A stretch of 64,000 nucleotides of DNA from a virus, in the IMG/VR virus record IMGVR_UViG_3300025087_000037, positions 62,001-126,000 of that record; one strand, written 5' to 3'. The position numbers and the translations under genes are program-made. The notes under the pieces were generated by a model. It was not told the DNA's origin and made no database searches. It saw only the letters and a list, made by a program, of their open reading frames with translations. Numbering within the stretch: position 1 is the first letter of the stretch; each line of letters begins with the position of its first letter. Positions 23,487 to 30,986 of the stretch are shown here, one piece after another.

Positions 23487-23711
23487 TTAGTCATAATTTA
23501 AAACTGCATTCTCCAATACTTTAACATAAAGATCAGTTTTGATATGGCATAAATTTCCATTATCCAGGAATACTGAATTTCGTGTCTCTCCGTTTTTTAA
23601 GATGACTTTGGGAATTTTCATTAGAAATAAACCATTAATAGTGAAAGGAATTCCACATTTAACATTTTCAAAAGTAACATCATTGTACTTTTCCGATTTC
23701 TTTATCTTCAT
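23487..23711 (-). CDS. Short repeated-domain family protein
   Basis: 74 residues: VTFENVKCGIPFTINGLFLMKI, then NSVFLDNGNLCHI and VKVLENAVLNYD. This is the same domain as the 17.6-19.2 kb cluster, here as a dispersed single copy. GAAGGGGAAG ribosome site. Confidence 0.6.
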   Translation of the reverse strand: MKIKKSEKYNDVTFENVKCGIPFTINGLFLMKIPKVILKNGETRNSVFLDNGNLCHIKTDLYVKVLENAVLNYD

Positions 23712-23726
23712 CTTCCCCTTCTTTCT

Positions 23727-23918
23727 TTATGGCTTATTTTTCATTGAGATTTTTCTTGGTTTTTTATCGTCAAAAATTTCTTGAAGTTTTATTTCATCTA
23801 TAGGCAATATAGCTGAATCAAGAAAAATTTCAGCATCTTTTCTCGCTGAAATATCATTTAAAGAATGAAAGGTATAAACTATTGTCAGTCTGTATTTCTT
23901 TCCAGATGTTGACTTCAT
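23727..23918 (-). CDS. Hypothetical protein
   Basis: 63 residues, basic. Contains LTIVYTFHSLNDISARKDAEIF, with the ending resembling the closing strand of the repeated domain. Starts at the stop of the upstream mini-gene. Unknown. Confidence 0.5.
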   Translation of the reverse strand: MKSTSGKKYRLTIVYTFHSLNDISARKDAEIFLDSAILPIDEIKLQEIFDDKKPRKISMKNKP

Positions 23919-24068
23919 TTAAGATACATAACCACTGAAGCCTACAGATTTAATTTCTAAATTTTCCTTTTTCTTTCTTCTGATCAATTTATTATATTGT
24001 CTTTTGGCCCATTTTTTAAATTTATGTCCGGCTTTTTGACCAGATATCTGTTCCTTATATGTGGCCAT
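23919..24068 (-). CDS. Hypothetical basic mini-protein, 49 aa
   Basis: ATG at 24068 behind a strong AAAGGAG. Very basic central helix (KFKKWAKRQYNKLIRRKKK), then a short hydrophobic end. Likely nucleic-acid or membrane-surface binding by charge. Coupled to the 23918 gene. Confidence 0.6.
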   Translation of the reverse strand: MATYKEQISGQKAGHKFKKWAKRQYNKLIRRKKKENLEIKSVGFSGYVS

Positions 24069-24097
24069 ATGGTCTCCTTTAAAACTTATTTAAATAG

Positions 24098-24132
24098 CTC
24101 CGAGAGGGCTTTTGTTTCTTGCCCTCTCGGAG
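24098..24132. other. 12-bp perfect intercistronic hairpin
   Basis: CTCCGAGAGGGC pairs with GCCCTCTCGGAG around an 11-base loop, between the stop of the 24160 gene and the ribosome site of the 24068 gene on the minus strand. No strong U-tract. Same position type as the 21838 hairpin. Confidence 0.7.
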
Positions 24133-24159
24133 GTTAAAGTTAAAAATTATTTTGATTGG

Positions 24160-24324
24160 TTAAAGAGAAGTTTCCTTCTTTTCATATCTGAATGTGGAAT
24201 GCCAGGTTTTCTTATTTTTTGCTGCGAAGATCTTTATTTTCGGAATTTCATCGATCTGTATGTCGAAAGAAGTTCTGTGAAAGACAAAAAGAAATCCGGC
24301 TATGAAGAATAGCGTAGTGAGCAC
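24160..24324 (-). CDS. Membrane-anchored mini-protein, GTG start
   Basis: 54 residues from GTG 24324, five bases after AAAAGGAG. A longer frame to 24387 lacks a ribosome site. N-terminal hydrophobic helix (LTTLFFIAGFLFVF), then a polar domain ending KKETSL. Probably anchored or exported. Confidence 0.55.
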   Translation of the reverse strand: MLTTLFFIAGFLFVFHRTSFDIQIDEIPKIKIFAAKNKKTWHSTFRYEKKETSL

Positions 24325-24350
24325 TCTTTTCTCCTTTTCTTTTGGGAGAT

Positions 24351-24770
24351 TTAGTTGGGAACAATGGAAAGGATTTCTGTTGCCCACAATGGAAGTTTAT
24401 AATTCTTGAAATACCTTCTGGATCTTTCGATAAATTCGATGATGTCATCAGCGTAATCTGGGTGCATTCTCGAATTATAATATTTGATCTGGTCTTCAAA
24501 ATTATCAAATTTAAGACCATCGATGCTTCTGGCGGCTGCTGTGAAGAAGCCAATCGCCTTATCAAATTTATCGGGAGGCACGACCTTTTCAGGTTCTCCC
24601 TTTTTGTTAATTACCATCGGCTTTTGCCTGCAAAAGGAAAAGCCGATATGAATCTGTGGATCTCCAATTTCGGTCCATGAAAAAAGAACTCCAGTTTTCT
24701 GATTGTTTTCATTTCGTACATATTCCAACAGATATCCACTATTCCTTTGCTTCCTCGGGCCGTCTTCCAT
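24351..24770 (-). CDS. Hypothetical protein
   Basis: 139 residues. VLFSWTEIGDPQIHIGFSFCR resembles a beta-sheet core, followed by a helical C-terminal half (IIEFIERSRRYFKNY). AAGGAATCGCC ribosome region. Seen as an intact soluble protein of unknown function; overlaps the upstream membrane gene. Confidence 0.6.
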   Translation of the reverse strand: MEDGPRKQRNSGYLLEYVRNENNQKTGVLFSWTEIGDPQIHIGFSFCRQKPMVINKKGEPEKVVPPDKFDKAIGFFTAAARSIDGLKFDNFEDQIKYYNSRMHPDYADDIIEFIERSRRYFKNYKLPLWATEILSIVPN

Positions 24771-25008
24771 AGAAGGCGATTCCTTTCTTATTGGTTGTTT
24801 GTTGTTTTCTTTTTAGACTTTTAAAATTGAATTCAGGAATTAAAATATATAACCATGAGATAAAGAATATGACAAAGGATATTGATAAATATAATTTCAG
24901 AGTTTTATAATCTAATGTATGATTTTTAATTATGGTTAAACAAAATGAAAATATTCCAATTAAAATTATTAGTGCTATACATCTTAAAATAGTATTCTTT
25001 AGAGTCAA
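24739..25008 (-). CDS. Small membrane protein, TTG start
   Basis: 89 residues from TTG 25008, eight bases after GGGAG and two bases after the upstream stop. A longer frame reaches 25095 but overlaps that gene. Two transmembrane helices (CIALIILIGIFSFCL and LYLSISFVIFFISWLYIL) and a basic tail. Confidence 0.6.
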   Translation of the reverse strand: MTLKNTILRCIALIILIGIFSFCLTIIKNHTLDYKTLKLYLSISFVIFFISWLYILIPEFNFKSLKRKQQTTNKKGIAFYGRRPEEAKE

Positions 25009-25010
25009 AA

Positions 25011-25259
25011 TTATTCTCCCTTCTCCTTGGGATCTTTCCAATTTCCTTTTGCTAAAATATTTGAAATATAAATTGAGCATCTTGTGAAAAAACATTCCGT
25101 ATCTACAGGATAATCAAAATCTATTGAGTTCTTTGTAATTAGGAGAGGACAATGATATTGTTCATTTTTTTTAATTTTTAAGGGACAATATTTGAGGAAT
25201 ACAGCAAAAGCTTTTTCATTTCCAGGAAAGGTTTTTTGTTTTAAATCGTGAAAACTCAT
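25011..25259 (-). CDS. Hypothetical Cys protein
   Basis: 82 residues with KYCPLKI, YHCPLLI and CFFTRCSIYI, four to five Cys in a layout that could bind one metal. Overlaps the preceding gene by four bases. Function unknown. Confidence 0.55.
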   Translation of the reverse strand: MSFHDLKQKTFPGNEKAFAVFLKYCPLKIKKNEQYHCPLLITKNSIDFDYPVDTECFFTRCSIYISNILAKGNWKDPKEKGE

Positions 25260-25624
25260 TCCTCAACAATTCTAAATGATTTACATAATGCAACGTTAAA
25301 AGATTTTCCGTTAATGAAATTTAATTCTTTTCTTTGTCCCAACCCTTTTCTATATTCAATTTTTTTAACAATCAATTCTGAGAAATCTGGGACGGATAAT
25401 AATATATCTTTAAGAACATTTGTAGTTTCAGGCTCTTCAAGAAAAAAGCAAAATCCATCATCAACAACATTATATTTTGCCCAATTGATCCAGCCATCTT
25501 CTTTTTCATAATTAGAAAACATAAATCCACGAAGATGGCCATTAATTTGAGAAAATATTTTCCATCCAAAACCATTTTCGGGAATCGGAAAAACTTCACT
25601 CCCATTTTCCAGTTTATTGCACAA
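25256..25624 (-). CDS. Hypothetical protein, TTG start
   Basis: 122 residues from TTG 25624, seven bases after AAGGAG. The frame is open further but upstream it runs through tRNA-Lys. Contains FGWKIFSQINGHLRGFMFSN and WINWAKYNVV, beta-rich, with a C-terminal hydrophobic/basic part. No family recognised. Confidence 0.55.
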   Translation of the reverse strand: MCNKLENGSEVFPIPENGFGWKIFSQINGHLRGFMFSNYEKEDGWINWAKYNVVDDGFCFFLEEPETTNVLKDILLSVPDFSELIVKKIEYRKGLGQRKELNFINGKSFNVALCKSFRIVEE

Positions 25625-25659
25625 AGAGAATCTCCTTAAGATCAGTGATATCAAGATGA

Positions 25660-25731
25660 TGGGGCCGGTTGGGCTCGAACCAACGACTCTCTGCTTAAAA
25701 GGCAGATACTCTACCACTGAGTTACGGCCCC
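25660..25731 (-). tRNA. tRNA-Lys (UUU)
   Basis: 72 bases with acceptor GGGGCCG/CGGCCCC, D-arm, anticodon loop CTTTTAA, T-loop TTCGAGC, discriminator A. CCA is not encoded. UUU suits the AAA-rich codon use here. First of the minus-strand tRNA group, isolated from the others by about 3 kb. Confidence 0.95.
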
Positions 25732-25749
25732 ATTTAGACACGTAATATT

Positions 25750-26127
25750 TTATTCTTTAGGAAGATTTTCTAAAATAGTTCTAAATGTAATATAAATATA
25801 TTTTTTACTTTCCTTATTTATAAATGAAAAATATATTCCCGATCTTGTTGAAATATATTCTTTCTCAATATCAGTTTTTAGTTCTCCTAAATATTCTAAA
25901 CAAATTCCATATATAGTACTTTGATAAATAGTTGGTTCTGTCGAATTTTCATCTAGAGGGTCTTTTTCATATATTTTCATAAATCTTTGTATCAATTCTT
26001 TTTGTGTTGTTAAACAATCTTTTTTTATAACCCAATCTATCAGTAATTGACACTCTGTTTCACAAATATCTCTTAGAACACATTCAGAACAAATTGAAGG
26101 CAACCCATGAATTGTTATCCTTTTCAC
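25750..26127 (-). CDS. Four-Cys cluster protein, outlier of the large family
   Basis: 125 residues. The N-terminus CSECVLRDICETEC has exactly C-x2-C-x5-C-x3-C, the N-terminal cluster of the 40.8-54.9 kb family. The rest is helical and has no CxxC ribbon, so the N-terminal module occurs here alone, showing it is a separable unit. It overlaps the membrane-protein gene by four bases. Confidence 0.65.
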   Translation of the reverse strand: MKRITIHGLPSICSECVLRDICETECQLLIDWVIKKDCLTTQKELIQRFMKIYEKDPLDENSTEPTIYQSTIYGICLEYLGELKTDIEKEYISTRSGIYFSFINKESKKYIYITFRTILENLPKE

Positions 26128-26744
26128 ATTAAAACCACTCCGAAAACTATCCCCTGAATGAAGCCATATATAACTTCAGATTGACTCCATTTATTATCCA
26201 TGTGTGGATATTTAGGAATATTGATTAAACAAGGAATATTAACGCTAATCGGAAAAGATATACTTAAAATAAAAATATATATTAAATATATTGGGCTTAA
26301 AATTAAAAATGGTATAAAAGGGGGAACCCAAAAATATAAACCTCTAATAAATAATGCTACATTTGCATACAAAAGATAATTTTTTTCATGAGAAATAAAA
26401 ACTTCTGTGATTTGAGAAATGCCATCACAAATTCTATATCCAAAAAAGTTTCCACAGCTTTTTTCTGGATTATAATTTTTTGGATCTTTATCGATAATCG
26501 TTGCAATCCATGTTCCCCATCCAAACGACTCACCGATTTTATATAAGATATAACCAATAAATTCACAAAAGAAAATATTCCAATGAGTTTTAAAATATAA
26601 AATTATCCCAATAGAAATTCCAATTCCTAATTTTGCAAATGTGTCCATTTCTATTTCTTGAACTTTAATATCAGAGCCACGTACCCTATGTAAAAAACTA
26701 AATACAATTCCTATAAAAATCACAATGAAAAATTTAATTATCAT
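26124..26744 (-). CDS. Integral membrane protein
   Basis: 206 residues, about six hydrophobic segments. Conserved-looking loops include FLHRVRGSD near the N-terminus, GESFGWGTWIA near 70 and IRGLYFWVPPF near 135, a pattern seen in other phage multi-pass proteins of unknown role. A transport or superinfection role cannot be deduced. Confidence 0.65.
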   Translation of the reverse strand: MIIKFFIVIFIGIVFSFLHRVRGSDIKVQEIEMDTFAKLGIGISIGIILYFKTHWNIFFCEFIGYILYKIGESFGWGTWIATIIDKDPKNYNPEKSCGNFFGYRICDGISQITEVFISHEKNYLLYANVALFIRGLYFWVPPFIPFLILSPIYLIYIFILSISFPISVNIPCLINIPKYPHMDNKWSQSEVIYGFIQGIVFGVVLM

Positions 26745-26747
26745 TTT

Positions 26748-27137
26748 TTAAAATTTATCTTTGATTATTGAACTAATCATTTTTCCATCCGCTTTTGTTC
26801 CAAAATGATTTTTAATAATTCCAATAGCTTGCATTTTATTTTTCAAAGAACTAAAATCAATATGATTTGAAATCCACATTAATAATTCTTCTTCAGATAT
26901 AGGTTGAGGTATGTACTGTTTTAAAATTGAAATATAAACTTCATCTGGCACTGGAAACTTTTTTGCATCATCAGCCATTTTATTTAAAAGATTTATTATT
27001 CTTTGATCTTCGATTTCTTTTTTTGTATCTATTCTTGCCAATTCTCCCATTATAATAATCAATACATTTTTCTTTATTTCATCTTTTTCTTTTCTAGCTT
27101 TTTGAAGGTCGGCTTTTATTTTCTGTTGAATTGTCAT
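26748..27137 (-). CDS. yqeY: YqeY/GatB-tail domain protein
   Basis: 129 residues. Full YqeY layout: IKADLQKARKEKDEIKKNVL, IKQYIPQ-type ILKQYIPQPISEEEL near 90, and GIIKNHFGTKADGKMISSI near the end. YqeY is the helical tRNA-binding tail domain found in GatB/E; the standalone form is linked to tRNA metabolism. Location next to phage tRNA genes is suggestive. Confidence 0.88.
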   Translation of the reverse strand: MTIQQKIKADLQKARKEKDEIKKNVLIIIMGELARIDTKKEIEDQRIINLLNKMADDAKKFPVPDEVYISILKQYIPQPISEEELLMWISNHIDFSSLKNKMQAIGIIKNHFGTKADGKMISSIIKDKF

Positions 27138-27934
27138 TTAGTTAGAGGAAGATTACAAATTAAACCGATTTGTCTAATCATTTCTGATATTTCTAAAACA
27201 GGAATATTTAAAATTTTCGAAATTTCTTCCCTCTTTTTCTCTTCAAAAAAGATATAATTTATAATTTGTTTTTGACTTTCAGTCAATTTTTCAAGATTTG
27301 GTTTAACATTAGATTCATAAACTTCTCCTGGATGAAAGGATAAAAGTTGAAAATTAGGATATAATTTTTTAAAAGAAACATCTAGAGTTCTACAGAGGTG
27401 AAGAATGACATTCTTATAACAATATTTATTAATATTTTTCATATGAATTGGAGAAACATTTCCATTCATTATACTTCTCAACGTAGAATATGACAATCCA
27501 GTCCCTTTCATGATGTCTTCTATTCGAGATCCATAAAGAGAATAACAAAATTCTTCAACTTTATTTTCAAAATGCCAACGAGTTCTTTCATTTTTTTCTT
27601 TAACCATACTAATAGGAATTGGAATTGGTTCAGGAATTGTAGTTGAAGGTGGAATTTCCGGAACAATATTTTTTGTTTTAAGTTTTTCTGCTAGAGGAAC
27701 GATCATATCCAATTCTTTTTTATGTTTATCCATATAAAATTTATAAATAAATTCAGGAGAAATGCCGAAATATTTTGAAAGTTTAAGAACTCCACAGGTA
27801 CTAAATTCTACATCGTCATTTAAAGCTGCTGTGAGGCCTTTTACAGTTCCAAAAAGGTGTTTGGCCATTTCTTCAATTGAAATATTATTTGGTTTCAAAA
27901 AACATTCGATGATCATCTCTCCTATTGAGTACAT
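27134..27934 (-). CDS. Multi-HTH DNA-binding regulator
   Basis: 266 residues. Residues 1-70 resemble a HigA/XRE domain (NISIEEMAKHLFGTVKGL... SPEFIYKFYMDKH). A second XRE-like unit lies at about 135-190 (IEDIMKGTGLSYSTLRSIM). A third, sigma-region-4-like unit is at the C-terminus (SQKQIINYIFFEEKKREEI). Probably a transcription factor of the minus-strand program. Overlaps yqeY by four bases. Confidence 0.7.
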   Translation of the reverse strand: MYSIGEMIIECFLKPNNISIEEMAKHLFGTVKGLTAALNDDVEFSTCGVLKLSKYFGISPEFIYKFYMDKHKKELDMIVPLAEKLKTKNIVPEIPPSTTIPEPIPIPISMVKEKNERTRWHFENKVEEFCYSLYGSRIEDIMKGTGLSYSTLRSIMNGNVSPIHMKNINKYCYKNVILHLCRTLDVSFKKLYPNFQLLSFHPGEVYESNVKPNLEKLTESQKQIINYIFFEEKKREEISKILNIPVLEISEMIRQIGLICNLPLTK

Positions 27935-27993
27935 TTGTTGCCTTTCTTTTCTAGCTTTTGAACATCAACTTTTATATCTTGTTGGATCGACAT
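27922..27993 (-). pseudogene. 23-codon leader resembling the YqeY N-terminus
   Basis: MSIQQDIKVDVQKLEKKGNK matches the start of the YqeY protein (MTIQQKIKADLQKARKEKDE) 0.8 kb away, then stops inside the start of the HTH gene. Either a remnant of a duplicated yqeY or a short leader peptide coupled to the regulator. Confidence 0.45.
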
Positions 27994-28053
27994 ATCAACC
28001 TTTCAAATCAGATCTGATTTGACAAAATTTAGTTTTAAGAAAAGATTTAAAGG

Positions 28054-28230
28054 TTATTTAATTTTTCCTTTTTGTGATTTCATTCTATTTGATAAATCTA
28101 TAAGATCTGACCATTCGCTGTTATTTTGTTCTGGCTCTTCTTTTGGGGTTTTTCCCCAATCAATATTATCATAGTTATCTCTATATTTTTTTGAGACCGC
28201 CTTATGATCTTTAGACATTAAGTTTTCCAT
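28054..28230 (-). CDS. Hypothetical mini-protein, 58 aa
   Basis: ATG 28230 behind AAAGGAAAATAAACC. Hydrophilic with a Trp pair (DNIDWGKTPK, SEWSDLIDL) and basic end. Clear ribosome site and coding-like composition. Function unknown. Confidence 0.55.
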   Translation of the reverse strand: MENLMSKDHKAVSKKYRDNYDNIDWGKTPKEEPEQNNSEWSDLIDLSNRMKSQKGKIK

Positions 28231-28250
28231 GGTTTATTTTCCTTTATCTA

Positions 28251-28889
28251 TTATTTTTTATAATAGTGTTTTTGTTGAATATATTTTAAAACTTTAGGTA
28301 ATGACATAAAAGGTGTCTCACATTTAGAAGAATAATATCTTATCATATTTACACAGCCCTCATTTGTTTTTGGATTAATTATAAGAGAATATGAGCCACC
28401 TTGTGATAATGTTTCTTCCATAATATGAAATACAATAATTTCATGTTCAAAATCATACATGTCATCTTCAAAAGGAATCATAAAAGGTAGAATTGTCTTT
28501 AAGCCATTTTCAACCTTTTTTAATTGTTCATCATCATTTTTATTTAAACAAATCTCGATAGCAACTTGTTTTATTTTAGGAAAATAACCCATTGTTTTTA
28601 AACCTAAATCTGAAAGATATGTTTCTAATTCTTTGCGGAAAGGACTATTTCCACAATCGTTTACGGATAATAAGGCTTTCCAATCAGGCCCATTCAATTT
28701 CATGTCTTCTTTTTTTAAGTTAACTTTTTTAAGAAGTAAAGCTTCTTTTTCTTTTTTATATTTTTCGATAATTTTATTAAATGGCTTCATTAATTTATAT
28801 AAAGGTTTTATATTTTCATCATGAACTTTTTTAGAAAGTAAATCTAGTTCTTCGATCTGTTTATCTATTTCCTCATATTTTTCTTCCAT
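28251..28889 (-). CDS. Hypothetical coiled-coil protein
   Basis: 212 residues from ATG 28889 (AAAGGACTTCTTT upstream); the frame runs further but only through a tRNA. Residues 1-60 form a charged coiled coil. The rest is a mixed domain (WKALLSVNDCGNSPFRKEL... MGYFPKIKQVAIEICL). No family recognised. Confidence 0.6.
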   Translation of the reverse strand: MEEKYEEIDKQIEELDLLSKKVHDENIKPLYKLMKPFNKIIEKYKKEKEALLLKKVNLKKEDMKLNGPDWKALLSVNDCGNSPFRKELETYLSDLGLKTMGYFPKIKQVAIEICLNKNDDEQLKKVENGLKTILPFMIPFEDDMYDFEHEIIVFHIMEETLSQGGSYSLIINPKTNEGCVNMIRYYSSKCETPFMSLPKVLKYIQQKHYYKK

Positions 28890-28921
28890 AAAGAAGTCCT
28901 TTCTTTTTTTGTTTTGAAAAA

Positions 28922-29006
28922 TGCCGATGGAAGGATTCGAACCTTCATGATGGGAACTCACATCAGGGTGGCCAAGCCGAGCGTCTTCCATTTTCGCCAC
29001 ATCGGC
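28922..29006 (-). tRNA. Class II tRNA-like gene, anticodon undetermined, probably degenerate
   Basis: Perfect acceptor GCCGATG/CATCGGC, a Leu-type D-arm (GCGAAAATGGAAGACGC), T-arm GAAGG-TTCGAAT-CCTTC and a long variable arm (TGATG/CATCA). Only 15 bases lie between D-arm and variable arm and they do not form a 5-bp/7-base anticodon arm. Windows with U33 would give UGG or GGC. The anticodon arm seems damaged. Confidence 0.6.
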
Positions 29007-29012
29007 ATATGA

Positions 29013-29102
29013 TGGTGCCTAAGACGGGAGTCGAACCCGTACAGGGATTTCTCCACCGAGGGATTTTAAGTCCCTTGCGTCTACCAGTTCCGCCACTCAG
29101 GC
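29013..29102 (-). tRNA. tRNA-Leu (UAA)
   Basis: Class II tRNA with acceptor GCCTGAG/CTTAGGC, anticodon stem AGGGA/TCCCT with loop CTTAAAA, long variable arm, T-loop TTCGACT, discriminator A and encoded CCA. Six bases from the degenerate tRNA. Confidence 0.95.
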
Positions 29103-29147
29103 ACATTGAACTCATTTCACTGCCTTAAACTAATGCAACGTATTCTT

Positions 29148-29846
29148 TTAAGTGGCTATATATAATTGATCAATACCTTCCGAAAGAAGTCTAATCAATT
29201 TATCCTTTGGAATTGCATAGCGTTCTCTCATTGATTTATAAACTTTTTCTGTTTCCTCAATGTAAGCTTTCACAAAATTTTTATAAAATTCTTTAAAGGT
29301 TGGATCATTGGCTATAATATCTTTGGTTTGAATATATGTAGAGTCCTCATAATGCAACATATGGTTTTTTTCATGTTTGAAATTTGTATCAAAAGAATTA
29401 ATATTTTCAAGCTTTTTAAATGCCAATTTATCAAAGATACAAAATGTGGAATTTTGCTTTAAAACAATATAAACATGTTTATCACTTCCAACTGAAATAT
29501 TTGTTTGAATTAATGCACTTTTGCCTTCTTTTGATAAAGTCGCTGCATTTAAAAAATCATTGAAAATTTGATCAAATTTTTTCGTAATATTTTCTAATTG
29601 TATATAGCTTCGCCTTAGTTCTTTATTATTATTTAACCAAATAACATGTTTTTCATTTTTTCCTTTATGAGAATCTTCCCAGAAATAATGAACCCAGCCC
29701 CAAGGAATTCCTTTTAATGTCATAGATTTTTCATCTATAATATCTTCTTCTAAAATTTGTCTAAAGACTCTTTGTGTTAATTGTCTATTCCCAATTAAAA
29801 TGGTTTTCACACTAACCGTTGTTGTTGTAACAGATATTTTTTCCAT
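29148..29846 (-). CDS. Hypothetical protein
   Basis: 232 residues from ATG 29846, nine bases after AAAGGG; an ATG 18 bases upstream is less well placed. Features VTTTTVSVKTILIGNRQLTQRVF (beta-rich start), IPWGWVHYFW near 55 and a helical C-terminus. No family recognised. Confidence 0.6.
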   Translation of the reverse strand: MEKISVTTTTVSVKTILIGNRQLTQRVFRQILEEDIIDEKSMTLKGIPWGWVHYFWEDSHKGKNEKHVIWLNNNKELRRSYIQLENITKKFDQIFNDFLNAATLSKEGKSALIQTNISVGSDKHVYIVLKQNSTFCIFDKLAFKKLENINSFDTNFKHEKNHMLHYEDSTYIQTKDIIANDPTFKEFYKNFVKAYIEETEKVYKSMRERYAIPKDKLIRLLSEGIDQLYIAT

Positions 29847-30105
29847 CTCGAGATCCCTTTTCATAATCTTTTTTTGAATTTTCTAAAATAAAATTTTTAA
29901 CTTCTTTTATCAATTTTCTAACATCATTTTTATCAAAATCAAAAGTTGTAAAGACGCATATCAGATATGAATTATCAGAGAATATTATTTTTCCAATACT
30001 AGACTCACTTAAATTTTTTCTTTTGTCTATGTAAAGAAAAAGATCTACAATTTCTTTTAACGTCATGTCTATAAATAAATGATTCATAATCAAAACATGT
30101 TCCAT
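29812..30105 (-). CDS. Hypothetical protein
   Basis: 97 residues behind AAAGGGATCGCC. Mixed alpha/beta (LICVFTTFDFDKNDVRKLIKEV), basic C-terminus overlapping the next gene by 35 bases. Unknown function. Confidence 0.55.
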   Translation of the reverse strand: MEHVLIMNHLFIDMTLKEIVDLFLYIDKRKNLSESSIGKIIFSDNSYLICVFTTFDFDKNDVRKLIKEVKNFILENSKKDYEKGSRDGKNICYNNNG

Positions 30106-30132
30106 GGCGATCCCTTTCTTTGGGATTTTATG

Positions 30133-30220
30133 TGGCGGAGGGTGTAGGATTCGAACCTACGGTGGCTTTCACCACAACGGTTTTCAAGACCGCCGCTTTC
30201 GTCCTCTCAGCCAACCCTCC
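30133..30220 (-). tRNA. tRNA-Ser (UGA)
   Basis: 88 bases with CCA. Acceptor GGAGGGT/ACCCTCC, anticodon loop CTTGAAA (UGA), variable arm GTGGTGAAAGCCAC, T-loop TTCGAAT, discriminator G as usual for Ser. The window also encodes a SerRS-arm-like protein at 14.9 kb. Confidence 0.95.
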
Positions 30221-30224
30221 TTGA

Positions 30225-30298
30225 TGGCGGTGCCTGGATTCGAACCAGGGATCCCTCGATTATCGGTCGAGTGCTCTACCAGGCTGAGCTACACCGCC
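30225..30298 (-). tRNA. tRNA-Ile (GAU)
   Basis: 74 bases. Acceptor GGCGGTG/CACCGCC, anticodon stem CTCGA/TCGAG with loop CCGATAA (GAU), T-loop TTCGAAT, discriminator A; CCA not encoded. Five bases from tRNA-Ser. Confidence 0.95.
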
Positions 30299-30313
30299 TT
30301 AGACAAAAATTCT

Positions 30314-30517
30314 TTATTTTCCAACAAGTATCTTTTTTAATTTTTTTAATGAACTTTTATGTATTTTTTGAACTCTTTGAAATGATATCCCCATTTTGTT
30401 CGCTATTTCTCTTAAACTTAAGTTTTCAAAATATAAAAAGTATACCACTTGTTTTTGTCGATCATTTAAACGGTTTAAAAGTTGTTCAATATCAATATCA
30501 ATATCATTATCAACATC
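30314..30517 (-). pseudogene. Sigma-70 region 4-like HTH frame without a canonical start
   Basis: 67 codons reading LNRLNDRQKQVVYFLYFENL, then SLREIANKMGISFQRVQKI and a Lys-rich end: the region 4 helix-turn-helix pattern. No ATG, GTG or TTG lies in frame after the upstream stop. A good GAGAGGG site and ATG at 30516 are in a different frame that stops after 13 codons, next to a GATATT microsatellite. Probably frameshifted, or started by a rare ATT. Confidence 0.5.
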
Positions 30518-30527
30518 TTTTTCCCTC

Positions 30528-30968
30528 TCACTCTTTTAAAAAATAATACGATAATATAGTATTATATACATGCCTATTTGGGGCGTAACGTTTAAAAAAG
30601 AATTGATCATCGCCATTAAATATTTTTGAAATTGCGGCTGCGACTCCAGCGGATCTAGAAATTCCAGCATCGCATTGACATAATAAAAAATTATCTTCGT
30701 TTATAAAATCAAGTATTGTTTTAGCTAAATTTTTATCAAAAAGAATTATTTTTCTTTTTAGTTTTTTCTCTATTTCTTCCTCATCAATTTTTTTCATTGG
30801 GTCTAGATCATCAAAAAATATTTGTAACATTCTTTGTCTAAATTTATTTTCAGGATATATTATATGTTTATCCCCAGGGGTCGAAATTGATATAATATCA
30901 TGAGGAATTGAAATATTATCTTCAGTTATTTTATTAACCTCTCTTCTCCCTAAAACTAAGATCTTCAT
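30528..30968 (-). CDS. Dual-specificity-phosphatase-like protein
   Basis: 146 residues. CDAGISRSAGVAAAI near residue 97 is the C-x5-R-S phosphatase P-loop; a potential general acid Asp lies in FFDDLDP near 52. Probable protein or RNA 5' phosphatase; the substrate is unknown. Its 3' end overlaps the region of the broken sigma-like frame. Confidence 0.75.
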   Translation of the reverse strand: MKILVLGRREVNKITEDNISIPHDIISISTPGDKHIIYPENKFRQRMLQIFFDDLDPMKKIDEEEIEKKLKRKIILFDKNLAKTILDFINEDNFLLCQCDAGISRSAGVAAAISKIFNGDDQFFFKRYAPNRHVYNTILSYYFLKE

Positions 30969-30986
30969 AAATGTTCTCTTCTTATC

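Noticed and set aside
25625-25741. N-terminal extension of the 25256 gene across tRNA-Lys
   Set aside because: The extra codons lie in the tRNA, and a TTG with a well-placed AAGGAG follows it.
28890-29000. N-terminal extension of the 28251 gene
   Set aside because: It runs through the class II tRNA-like gene; an ATG with a ribosome site at 28889 is preferred.
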